Assembly (NCBI GenBank): GCA_903857795.1
Contig: CAIOGM010000101.1
Location: forward strand, 1-45,987
DNA: 45,987 bases
DNA from: an uncultured Geobacter sp.
GTDB lineage: Bacteria; Desulfobacterota; Desulfuromonadia; Geobacterales; CAIOGM01
Direction: 5' to 3'
The position numbers were made by a program, and so were the translations under genes. Shown piece by piece: positions 1-7,258 of this stretch (within the stretch, counting starts at the first letter, position 1; the number at the start of each line of letters is the position of its first letter). The notes below the pieces were generated by a model. That model ran no database searches, had not been told where the DNA came from, and saw only the letters and a program-made list of their open reading frames with translations.

Positions 1-322
1 AGCCGGGGCGGGACAAGTCGTGCTTTGGGCATTCTCATTACCTCGTAGATTAAAATGAGTCAACGAGAAAATGCCGCCACCCTATAGGCCCGGTGTCAAG
101 TAAAAAATCGCCACCATAAGCTGTTTTTACTAATAATATTAGAAAGTTATGTTTTGCCTAGCCTCTGAAACTTACGGCTGTGATTCATACGGGACAAATC
201 GATGTCGCAGCTTTTCTTGGAATTTTATTAAGAAGCGAGATTTCAAAACAATCACGTTTTTAGATGGTTACAGCGTCAGCGGGAATAGCTGTCTAAGCCA
301 CGACTCTCCAAGGTTTCTTTCA
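1..322. other. AT-rich stretch without a recognisable gene
   Basis: No reading frame here looks like a protein I recognise. The frame at 149-370 runs through a terminator and has no family resemblance. The stretch is clearly richer in A and T than the genes that follow. Two short similar motifs, AAAATGCCGCCACC near 68-81 and AAAAATCGCCACC near 104-116, faintly resemble the internal repeats at IS21-type insertion sequence ends, but no transposase is present. It may be decayed accessory DNA or the 3' flank of a gene left of the window. Confidence 0.4.
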
Positions 323-351
323 CCGGGGGGCGCGTGCGCCCCCCGGTTTTT
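323..351 (+). terminator. Rho-independent terminator upstream of moaE
   Basis: A perfect GC-rich inverted repeat (323-333 against 336-346, very short loop) is followed by five T residues. It ends a transcript arriving from the left. Because it lies only 24 bases before the moaE start, with the ribosome binding site (GGAG near 364) in between, it could also act as an attenuator of the moaE-tup operon. Confidence 0.8.
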
Positions 352-374
352 AACAATCTCCGTGGAGTGACTCT

Positions 375-758
375 ATGCTCTTCATCATCACCGAACCGAT
401 CAACCCCGCCGACAGTTATCACCTCCTTGCAACCGTTACTTCCGGCTCGGTACTCCTGCATTATGCCGTGGTTAAGGGAGAGACCGGCGTCGGCAAGGCA
501 ACCATCTCAATCGACTACCGGTTCTCACCGGAGGCGCTTTCTGAGATGAACGGCATCGCTGCCGAGCTCAAGGAAAAGTGGCAGCTGGAGGATCTGCTGA
601 TAATCCGTCGGGAAGGATGTCTCTCCGTGGGGGAGATCATCTCCCTGGTGGCGGTCAGCGCCCCGGCCAGCGAGGACGCCTTCGAGGCGTGCCGCTATGG
701 CATCAGCCGCCTCAAGAAGATGTCCACCGTCACGAAAACCGAACGGTTCGACCTATGA
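375..758 (+). CDS. Divergent MoaE-like molybdopterin synthase subunit
   Basis: This 127-residue protein resembles the large (MoaE) subunit of molybdopterin synthase, which transfers sulfur from MoaD-thiocarboxylate to precursor Z. The best match is the C-terminal half: SVGEIISLVAVSAPASEDAF followed by EACRYGISRLKK, then a TVTKTE tail that aligns with the usual FWKRE lysine region. It is shorter than typical MoaE (about 150) and appears to lack the GxVRN segment and the HR pair of the classical active site, so activity is uncertain. A GGAG ribosome site precedes the ATG. Its stop overlaps the ATG at 758, just upstream of the preferred tupA start at 773. No moaD lies beside it. Confidence 0.72.
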   Translation: MLFIITEPINPADSYHLLATVTSGSVLLHYAVVKGETGVGKATISIDYRFSPEALSEMNGIAAELKEKWQLEDLLIIRREGCLSVGEIISLVAVSAPASEDAFEACRYGISRLKKMSTVTKTERFDL

Positions 759-772
759 TGAAAGGATCAACC

Positions 773-1618
773 ATGCGCCCCCTGGCAACAATCACCCTCC
801 TGCTCCTGCTGCTCATTGCCGTCGCCTCCCCGGCGCCGGCCGCTCCGTCAAAAATCATCATCCTCGCCACCACCACCAGCACCCAGGATTCCGGGCTCCT
901 GGATCTCCTCATCCCGCTCTTCGAGAAGGAGAGCGGCTACCTGGTCAAGAGCATCGCCGTCGGCTCCGGCCAGGCCATGAAGCTGGGGGAGAGAGGGGAG
1001 GCCGACCTCCTGCTGGTCCACTCCCCCGACGCGGAGAAGAAGTTCATGGCAGCCGGGTTCGGGGTCAACCGGCGGCTGGTCATGCATAACGACTTCATCA
1101 TCGTCGGCCCCCCTGCCGATCCGGCAAGGATCAAGGGGGCAAAATCCTCTTCTGCGGCATTCAAACTGATCGCCGCAACCGGTAGCCTCTTCGTTTCCCG
1201 GGGAGACAATTCGGGAACCCACGCCAAGGAGAAGGAGCTCTGGAAGGGGGTGGGGATCAACCCGGAAGGGGAGAAATGGTATCAGCAGAGCGGCCTGGGG
1301 ATGGGGCAGACCCTCGGCGTGGCTTCTGAGAAGAGGGGGTATACCCTGACGGATCGGGGGAGTTACCTGGCCATGAAGAAGAACCTGGGGCTTGCCATCC
1401 TGGTTGAAGGGGAGCCGCTCCTTCTCAACGTCTACCATGTCATCCAGGTGAATCCACACCTCTGGCCCAGGGTGAACGGCGCCGGCGCCCTGGCTTTCGC
1501 CGACTTCCTCCTCTCCCCAAAGGGTCAGGGACTCATCGCCAGGTTCGGCGTTGACAGATACGGCGCCCCCCTCTTCTTCCCCGACGCCGGCAAAAAGCCG
1601 GAATCCCTGGGGTTCTGA
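773..1618 (+). CDS. tupA: Tungstate ABC transporter substrate-binding protein
   Basis: This is the periplasmic binding protein that captures tungstate for the TupBC transporter. It begins with a signal peptide (about 24 residues, a long Leu/Ala core ending APAA). The mature protein opens with the ATTTSTQDSGLL motif typical of TupA oxyanion-binding proteins, and an RGDNSGTH segment follows as in the family. I chose the ATG at 773 over the one at 758 because AAAGGA lies six bases upstream and the shorter form starts directly with the signal peptide. The stop overlaps the tupB start by one base (TGATG), implying coupled translation. A sulfate or molybdate specificity is less likely given the TTTSTQDSG motif. 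Confidence 0.9.
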   Translation: MRPLATITLLLLLLIAVASPAPAAPSKIIILATTTSTQDSGLLDLLIPLFEKESGYLVKSIAVGSGQAMKLGERGEADLLLVHSPDAEKKFMAAGFGVNRRLVMHNDFIIVGPPADPARIKGAKSSSAAFKLIAATGSLFVSRGDNSGTHAKEKELWKGVGINPEGEKWYQQSGLGMGQTLGVASEKRGYTLTDRGSYLAMKKNLGLAILVEGEPLLLNVYHVIQVNPHLWPRVNGAGALAFADFLLSPKGQGLIARFGVDRYGAPLFFPDAGKKPESLGF

Positions 1619-2316
1619 TGGAACTCCTGATCCAAGGAATTATCGAGGCGCTGCGCCTCATCGTTACCCTCGACCGGGAGGTACTCTCCATAACGCTCCT
1701 CTCCCTCAAGGTCTCCGGCCTGGCCACCATCCTCAGCGTGCTCCTCGGCATGGGGGGGGGGACGGCCCTGGCCCTGTCGGATTTTCCGGGGAAAAGAATC
1801 CTGGTCAGCATGGTCAATACGGGGATGGGACTTCCGCCGGTGGTGGTCGGGCTCTTCGTCACTCTCTGCCTCTGGCGCAGCGGGCCCTTCGGTTTTCTGG
1901 AGCTCCTCTACACCCCCTGGGCCATGGTGATCGCCCAGTGCATCATCGCCTCCCCAATCGTCATGGGGATAACCATCGCCGCCATCCAGAACCTCCCCCC
2001 GAACCTGCGGCTCCAGATTCTGGCACTGGGGGCGTCGCGCCTCCAGCTCTACCTGCTGCTTCTCAGGGAGGCGCGGCTACCGCTCCTGGCAGCCATCATG
2101 GCCGGGTTCGGCGGGGTGATCTCCGAGGTCGGTGCAGCCATCATGGTGGGGGGAAACATCAAGGGGCAGACCCGGGTCTTGACCACGGCCACGGTCATGG
2201 AGTCGGGGAAGGGGAACTTCCACATCGCCATCGCCCTGGGGCTCATCCTCCTGCTCCTCTGTTTCGGGATCAACTACCTCCTCACGGTCGTCCAGCAGCT
2301 GGAGCGCCCCCGATGA
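1618..2316 (+). CDS. tupB: Tungstate ABC transporter permease
   Basis: This 232-residue integral membrane protein has about five or six hydrophobic segments. It belongs to the binding-protein-dependent permease family: the segment EVGAAIMVGGNIKGQTRVLT near residues 170-190 corresponds to the EAA loop region that docks on the ATPase. It forms the channel for tungstate delivered by TupA. Its start codon overlaps the tupA stop and its own stop overlaps the tupC start (ATGA), so the three are translated together. Confidence 0.9.
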   Translation: MELLIQGIIEALRLIVTLDREVLSITLLSLKVSGLATILSVLLGMGGGTALALSDFPGKRILVSMVNTGMGLPPVVVGLFVTLCLWRSGPFGFLELLYTPWAMVIAQCIIASPIVMGITIAAIQNLPPNLRLQILALGASRLQLYLLLLREARLPLLAAIMAGFGGVISEVGAAIMVGGNIKGQTRVLTTATVMESGKGNFHIAIALGLILLLLCFGINYLLTVVQQLERPR

Positions 2317-3077
2317 GCCGTAGAGTACTCCTGGAAGCCCGGGAACTCGCCGTGAGAAGAGGGGGGGCGGAGGTGCTCAACATCTCCTCCTTCACCATCC
2401 ATGAGAACGAGACCGTGGCCCTCATCGGCCCCAACGGCGCCGGGAAATCCAGCCTCATGCTCGCTCTGGCCGGCCTCATCCCGTCGGCCTCAGGAGTGCG
2501 CCTCTTCAGGGGAGAACCGATCCCCGTGGGGAGCGCCGCCACCGGTTATCGCCGCAGGATCGCCATGCTCTTCCAGGAACCGCTCCTCTTCGACAACACG
2601 GTATTCGGCAATGTGGCGTCAGGATTGAGAATCCGCGGAGTACCAGATCATGAGATCAGGGAGCTGGTCAACGCCTCTCTCCACCGGTTCAGGATCGCCC
2701 ATCTGGCAACGCGGTCGGCGCGCAAGCTCTCCGGAGGTGAAGCCCAGCGGACCAGCCTGGCCCGGGCCTTCGTTACCCGGCCGGAGCTGATCTTTCTGGA
2801 CGAACCGTTCGTTGCCCTGGACCCGCCGACCCGGCAGCTCCTCACCGATGACCTGAAACAGATTCTTGGAGAAACAGGGAGCGCCGCGCTCTTCTCTACC
2901 CACGATCAGTGGGAGGTCACGCGGCTGGCTGACCGGATGGTGGTCATGAACAACGGGATGATCGTCCAGAGCGGCGTCCCCGATGAGGTCATGACTCATC
3001 CGGTAACCGATTTTGTCGCCTCCTTTGCGGGGATGAGAAGCCGCTATGGGGAGATGGCGCTGCCGGAGAAAACGTGA
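2313..3077 (+). CDS. tupC: Tungstate ABC transporter ATP-binding protein
   Basis: This 254-residue ATPase powers tungstate import. Visible motifs in order are Walker A GPNGAGKSS (residues 39-47), a Q-loop glutamine in MLFQEP, the signature LSGGE, Walker B LIFLDEP and the switch histidine in STHD. The reading frame stays open far upstream through tupB, but the ATG at 2313 fits best: it overlaps the tupB stop, has CTGGAG eight bases upstream, and gives a normal length. The protein is short for a molybdate ModC and lacks its C-terminal molybdate-binding domain, consistent with TupC. Confidence 0.9.
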   Translation: MSRRVLLEARELAVRRGGAEVLNISSFTIHENETVALIGPNGAGKSSLMLALAGLIPSASGVRLFRGEPIPVGSAATGYRRRIAMLFQEPLLFDNTVFGNVASGLRIRGVPDHEIRELVNASLHRFRIAHLATRSARKLSGGEAQRTSLARAFVTRPELIFLDEPFVALDPPTRQLLTDDLKQILGETGSAALFSTHDQWEVTRLADRMVVMNNGMIVQSGVPDEVMTHPVTDFVASFAGMRSRYGEMALPEKT

Positions 3078-3124
3078 TACCTTCGCACCCCAGCCAAATT
3101 TCATTACCAGTGAGGATTTAATTG

Positions 3125-4342
3125 ATGCTGACATTCGAACAAGCCCGAACAGTGATCCTCGACTCCGTCTCCCCCTGTGGGATGGAGCAGGTGGAACTCC
3201 TGGCATCCCTCGGCCGCACCCTTGCCGAAGATATCCGTGCCCCCTGGGATCTCCCTGCAGCCGACAATTCGGCCATGGACGGCTATGCCTTGCGTGCCGC
3301 CGACTGTCGGGAGACGCCGGTCAGGCTGCGGGTCATCGGTCAGATCGCTGCAGGCGGGGAGCTTACCACCGCGGTCAGCTCCGGCTGCGCCATCAAGATC
3401 ATGACCGGCGCCAGGATTCCAACCGGGTGTGACGCGGTGGTGCCGGTGGAAGAGACCGAGACGCTGGACGGCTACGTAATCATCAAGGAGACGGTCCGGC
3501 GTCATCAGCATATCCGTTTCAAGGGAGAGGATGTACGGGAGGGGGAGACGGTCATCGAGGCCGGGAGAGTGATCCGCCCGGCGGAGATCAGCATGCTCGC
3601 CTCCTGCGGCAGGGCCCTCGTGCCGCTCTTCCGGAAACCGCGGGTGGCGATCCTCTCCACGGGGGATGAACTGGTCGAGTTGGGCGAACCGGCGCCGCCG
3701 GGAATGATCATCAACAGCAACGCCTTTTCCCTGGCAGCCGCGGTCAGGGAGGCTGGCGCCGAACCGGTACTCCTCGGCATAGCCCGGGACAGCCGGGAGG
3801 AGCTCCGACTGAAGATGGCGGAAGGGCTCAAGGCTGACGCCTTTATCACCTCCGCCGGAGTCTCGGCGGGTGATCACGATCATGTCCGGGAGCTCCTGGC
3901 GGAGCTGGGGGTGGAGCAGCAGTTCTGGAAAGTGGCCATGAAGCCGGGGGGGCCCACCGCATTTGGTCTGCGGGACGGCCGACCGGTCTTCTCCCTTCCG
4001 GGAAACCCGGTCTCCACCCTGGTGACCTTCGAACTCTTCGTCAGGCCGGCGTTGCTCCGGATGATGGGGCGACGCCGGGTTATCCGGAGCATGGTCAAGG
4101 TCACCCTGGCCGAGGAGTTCAAAAAGAAGGCGGGTAAGGCGCAGTTCATCAGGCTCAGGCTGGACCGGGAAGGGAAGGGGTTCTCCGGCCGCTCCAGCGG
4201 CGACCAGAACACCGGCATCCTCAAGACCATGCTCCTGGCCGACGCCATGGCGCTCCTCCCGGTGGAGAGAACCGTTTTCACCGTTGGCGAAGAGGTCGAC
4301 GCCTTCCTCCTGGGTGTGGAGAGCGGCATGGGGGAAAAATAG
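3125..4342 (+). CDS. moeA: Molybdopterin molybdenumtransferase MoeA
   Basis: MoeA inserts molybdate (or tungstate) into adenylylated molybdopterin, the last common step of cofactor synthesis. The 405-residue protein has the family hallmarks: SAMDGYAL near residue 53, KIMTGARIPTGCDAVVPVEE, the MogA-like segment with STGDELVE, SAGVSAGDHDHV and FSLPGNPVSTLVTFE, then a C-terminal beta domain. The ATG at 3125 has TGAGGA nine bases upstream; a TTG three bases earlier is an alternative. It follows tupC by 47 bases without a terminator, so it is probably co-transcribed, which would put tungstate uptake and metal insertion in one operon. Confidence 0.93.
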   Translation: MLTFEQARTVILDSVSPCGMEQVELLASLGRTLAEDIRAPWDLPAADNSAMDGYALRAADCRETPVRLRVIGQIAAGGELTTAVSSGCAIKIMTGARIPTGCDAVVPVEETETLDGYVIIKETVRRHQHIRFKGEDVREGETVIEAGRVIRPAEISMLASCGRALVPLFRKPRVAILSTGDELVELGEPAPPGMIINSNAFSLAAAVREAGAEPVLLGIARDSREELRLKMAEGLKADAFITSAGVSAGDHDHVRELLAELGVEQQFWKVAMKPGGPTAFGLRDGRPVFSLPGNPVSTLVTFELFVRPALLRMMGRRRVIRSMVKVTLAEEFKKKAGKAQFIRLRLDREGKGFSGRSSGDQNTGILKTMLLADAMALLPVERTVFTVGEEVDAFLLGVESGMGEK

Positions 4343-4345
4343 TTC

Positions 4346-4374
4346 TTGACTTCCCGCCCGGATTGTTTGATTGT
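4346..4374 (+). promoter_or_regulatory. Possible promoter of the rrf2-cysK unit
   Basis: TTGACT (4346-4351) stands 17 bases before GATTGT (4369-4374), in the 53-base gap between moeA and the Rrf2 gene. The -35 is good and the -10 poor. Rrf2 regulators often repress their own promoter, so an operator may overlap it, but I see no clear palindrome. Confidence 0.3.
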
Positions 4375-4395
4375 GACCTATCGGAGTTATAGACA

Positions 4396-4860
4396 ATGAT
4401 GCTCTCAAAGAAAAGCACCTACGGCCTCAGGGCCCTCATGAATTTAGCGCGCAACCTGGAGCGGGGACAGGTTCTCATCTCGGAGCTGGCCCAGGAAGAG
4501 AGGATCCCCAAAAAGTTTCTGGAGGCGATCCTTCTGGCGTTGAAGAACGGCGGAATTCTCGCAAGCCGGATCGGTAAAGGGGGGGGGTACTCACTCTCCG
4601 TCTCACCCAGAACGCTGACCATCGGCAGGATCGTCAAGATCCTGGAGGGTGATCTGGCTCCGGTCTCCTGCCTCAGCGGCGTCACCCCTGCCAAGTGCGA
4701 TGAGTGTGATGACCTGGCAAGCTGCGGCATCCGCCTCGTCATGGCGGACGTGCAGCGCGCCATGAACTCCGTGCTGGATACGGTCACCCTGGCGGAGATG
4801 GTGGAGCGTAGCGAGGCGGCACGACTGGCGGAGCGTGAGCTCTTCGACTACAGCATCTGA
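4396..4860 (+). CDS. Rrf2-family transcriptional regulator (IscR/CymR-like)
   Basis: This 154-residue protein has an N-terminal winged-helix domain beginning [15 protein letters not shown], standard for the Rrf2 family, with [10 protein letters not shown] forming the wing. A cysteine cluster follows ([19 protein letters not shown], four cysteines at about 95-113), in the position where IscR and NsrR bind an iron-sulfur cluster. CymR, the cysteine regulator of the same family, is also encoded beside cysteine-synthesis genes. Here cysK starts 40 bases downstream, so control of cysteine synthesis or of a siroheme/Fe-S enzyme is a reasonable inference. The ATG at 4396 has CGGAG upstream; the next codon is also ATG. 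Confidence 0.88.
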   Translation: MMLSKKSTYGLRALMNLARNLERGQVLISELAQEERIPKKFLEAILLALKNGGILASRIGKGGGYSLSVSPRTLTIGRIVKILEGDLAPVSCLSGVTPAKCDECDDLASCGIRLVMADVQRAMNSVLDTVTLAEMVERSEAARLAERELFDYSI

Positions 4861-4900
4861 TACCGGTTTTTTCTCATTCCACGCACAAGGAGAAGAGCTG

Positions 4901-5851
4901 ATGAGCAGAATTTTTCAGGACAATTCCCAATCCATCGGCAACACCCCGCTGATCAGGCTAAACCGCGTCACCGTCGGCGCCCGGGGGATCGTCCTCGGCA
5001 AGGTGGAGGGGCGCAATCCCGCCTACTCGGTCAAATGCCGCATCGGCGCCAGCATGATCTGGGACGCCGAGGAGCGGGGGATACTTAAACCGGGGGTGGA
5101 GATCGTCGAACCGACCAGCGGCAATACCGGTATCGCTCTGGCCTACGTGGCTGCGGCCCGGGGGTACAAGCTGACCCTGACCATGCCCGAGAGCATGAGT
5201 GTGGAGCGGCGCCGGGTGCTGGCGGCCCTGGGGGCCAACCTGATCCTGACGCCGGCGACCGAGGGGATGAAGGGGGCGGTGGCCAGGGCAGAGGAGATCG
5301 CGGCCTCGGACCCCCAGCGGTGGTTCCTCCCCCAGCAGTTTAATAACCCGGCAAACCCGGCAATTCATGAAAAGACCACCGGCCCCGAGATCTGGGACGA
5401 CACCGACGGCGGGGTCGACGTCATCGTCTCCGGCGTGGGGACCGGCGGCACCATCACCGGCATCTCCCGGTACCTCAAGAGCAAGGGGAAACGGATCATC
5501 TCCGTGGCGGTGGAGCCGAAAGAGAGCCCGGTCATCACCCAGCAGCTGGCCGGCGAGCTGCTGAGGGCCGCCCCCCACAGGATTCAGGGGATCGGCGCCG
5601 GCTTCATCCCCGGGAACCTGGAGCTCTCCCTCATCGACCGGGTGGAGCTGGTGGAGAGCGGCGAGGCCATCGAATTCGCCAAACGGCTGGCCCGGGAGGA
5701 GGGACTCCTCGTGGGAATCTCCTCCGGCGCTGCGGCGTTGGCCGCGGTCCGGCTGGCCCGACTGGACGAGTTCAGCGGCAAGAGCATCGTGGTGATCCTC
5801 CCCGACCTGGCGGAGCGGTACCTCTCCACTCCGCTCTTTGACGAGATCTGA
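4901..5851 (+). CDS. cysK: Cysteine synthase A (O-acetylserine sulfhydrylase)
   Basis: This PLP enzyme makes cysteine from O-acetylserine and sulfide. The 316-residue protein shows [12 protein letters not shown], the PLP lysine in YSVKCR (K45; classical enzymes have SVKDR), the substrate loop [19 protein letters not shown], the phosphate cradle GTGGTITG and the C-terminal ISSGAA serine. The frame extends upstream into the Rrf2 gene, but AAGGAGA seven bases before the ATG at 4901 decides the start. A CysM or cystathionine beta-synthase-like role cannot be excluded, but length and motifs favour CysK. It sits between an Rrf2 regulator and a sulfite-reductase-like gene, which supplies a sulfide-based context. 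Confidence 0.92.
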   Translation: MSRIFQDNSQSIGNTPLIRLNRVTVGARGIVLGKVEGRNPAYSVKCRIGASMIWDAEERGILKPGVEIVEPTSGNTGIALAYVAAARGYKLTLTMPESMSVERRRVLAALGANLILTPATEGMKGAVARAEEIAASDPQRWFLPQQFNNPANPAIHEKTTGPEIWDDTDGGVDVIVSGVGTGGTITGISRYLKSKGKRIISVAVEPKESPVITQQLAGELLRAAPHRIQGIGAGFIPGNLELSLIDRVELVESGEAIEFAKRLAREEGLLVGISSGAAALAAVRLARLDEFSGKSIVVILPDLAERYLSTPLFDEI

Positions 5852-5903
5852 CGTTATTGCCTGACCTTCGTGGATAACTGTTCTGTTGGATAATTCGACT
5901 ACC

Positions 5904-5939
5904 AACCCTCCATGGCTCCGAAAGCATGGAGGGTTTTTT
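5904..5939 (+). terminator. Terminator/attenuator between cysK and the siroheme reductase gene
   Basis: Arms 5904-5914 and 5925-5935 pair perfectly and are followed by T6. The Shine-Dalgarno of the next gene (AAAGGGA, 5944-5950) starts five bases later, leaving no room for a promoter downstream. The next gene must therefore be read through this hairpin, either from cysK or from a promoter in 5852-5903, where GATAAT (5889-5894) is a candidate -10. The arrangement suggests attenuation. Confidence 0.75.
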
Positions 5940-5955
5940 CACGAAAGGGAGCCAC

Positions 5956-7245
5956 ATGACCACCGACTGGCAAGCGCTGCGCATCGAAGGAATCTACCGG
6001 CAACCCCATGAGGGGTTCGCCATGCAACGGATCAAGCTCCCCGCCGGGCTCCTCTCGGCGGAGCAGGCCCACGGCGTCGCGGCCATTGCCGGAGAGTTCG
6101 CCCGCAGTGAGCTGCACCTCACCACCCGCGGCAGCATCGAGTTTCACTGGGTCAGCACGGAAAACCTGGGGAAGGTGAAGAGCCGGCTTGCGGCGTTGGG
6201 ACTCACCTCGCGGGGCGCCTGCGGTGGCGCCGTGCGCGGTGTCACCTGCGCCGGCCGGGGAGGAGTCGGCTTCCCCCTGATGGAAACCGTGGCTCGCCGG
6301 CTCCAACAGCAGTTTACCGGCAACCCCCGGTTCGAACGGCTCCCCAAGAAGTTCAAGATCGGCATCTTTACGCAAGAGTGCGACCGGAGCCATCTCATCC
6401 AGGATGTGGGGCTGGTGGCGAAGCCGGGTGACCAGGGGAGTTCAAATTACGATGTCTGGATCGGGGGGGGGCTGGGACGCGAACCTCAAGCCGGATTTCT
6501 CCTGGAGGAACGGGTCACCCAGGGGCGGCTCATCCCGCTCATTGAGGCGGTGCTTCAGGTCTATGGCGCCCATGCCGCGGCGGGGAAGCGGCTCAAGCAT
6601 GTCGTCCGGGAGTTGGGGGAGGAGCGCCTCCGGGAGCTTATCATGGCAGAGCCGTCAGCCACCGAAGAGCTGTCACCTCCGGCGGGGCTTCCTGACAGCT
6701 TCCTTCCCGGCGATCCAGCCCCCGCTCTGGAGGCGCCGCTCTTTGCCGGCGAACTTTCGGCCGATACTCTGGCCCGTCTGGCCGAATTTTCCCGGATCCA
6801 TGGGGGAGGTTGGATGGTCGTCACCCCTGACCAGAATATCACCTTCCGGATTCCCGGTGACGTCGAAGCTGCCAGCCAGGAGCTGCTCCGGCTCGGCTTC
6901 GGCGGTATGGAGAAGGAGGAGCAGGTAAGCTTCAGGATCTGTCCCGGCAGCCACGAGTGCCGGATGGGGCTGACGCCGACCCGCGACGTGGCCCGCCAGG
7001 TCATCGCCGCCATGGGGACCGTTGCCGGGGCCCTCCGGTGGGCTATCTCCGGCTGCCTCAACTCCTGTGCCCAGCCCCAGCTAGCCGACCAGGGGATCGC
7101 CGTCTCCGGCCTGGTAAAGGGAGATGACGGCAGCCGCTCTCCCCGGTTCGATCTCTACCGGCTCCCCAGCGAAGGGCTCGGCCTCCCCGCAGCGCGCAAC
7201 CTGACTCTTGAAGAGCTCCTTGCGCAGGTGCGAGAGCTGGGATGA
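5956..7245 (+). CDS. Siroheme [4Fe-4S] sulfite/nitrite reductase
   Basis: This cytoplasmic enzyme likely reduces sulfite (or nitrite) by six electrons. The 429-residue protein shows the NirA/CysI layout: a ferredoxin-like half-domain (about 15-70), a first siroheme domain with SRGACGGAVRGVTCAG, a second half-domain near 265-315, and a second domain with C329-x5-C335 and C367-x3-C371, the four ligands of the coupled cluster. It is shorter than plant-type NirA or CysI (about 550-570). The ATG at 5956 has AAAGGGA before it; an in-frame ATG at 5926 lies inside the terminator hairpin and is disfavoured. With cysK upstream, assimilatory sulfite reduction feeding cysteine synthesis is the best guess. 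The electron donor is not visible here. Confidence 0.85.
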   Translation: MTTDWQALRIEGIYRQPHEGFAMQRIKLPAGLLSAEQAHGVAAIAGEFARSELHLTTRGSIEFHWVSTENLGKVKSRLAALGLTSRGACGGAVRGVTCAGRGGVGFPLMETVARRLQQQFTGNPRFERLPKKFKIGIFTQECDRSHLIQDVGLVAKPGDQGSSNYDVWIGGGLGREPQAGFLLEERVTQGRLIPLIEAVLQVYGAHAAAGKRLKHVVRELGEERLRELIMAEPSATEELSPPAGLPDSFLPGDPAPALEAPLFAGELSADTLARLAEFSRIHGGGWMVVTPDQNITFRIPGDVEAASQELLRLGFGGMEKEEQVSFRICPGSHECRMGLTPTRDVARQVIAAMGTVAGALRWAISGCLNSCAQPQLADQGIAVSGLVKGDDGSRSPRFDLYRLPSEGLGLPAARNLTLEELLAQVRELG

Positions 7246-7258
7246 CGGGATCCCTTCG

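Noticed and set aside
149-370. Frame of 73 codons before moaE
   Set aside because: It runs through the terminator at 323-351 and shows no recognisable domain.
1551-2312. Upstream extension of the tupC frame
   Set aside because: This part of the frame lies across tupB, which has its own start and a clear permease sequence; tupC starts at 2313.
3104-4408. Long open frame on the minus strand across moeA
   Set aside because: It mirrors moeA on the opposite strand, has no family motif, and is the usual by-product of high GC content.
4958-5905. Minus-strand frame opposite cysK
   Set aside because: It is antisense to a well-conserved enzyme and has no ribosome site or motif.
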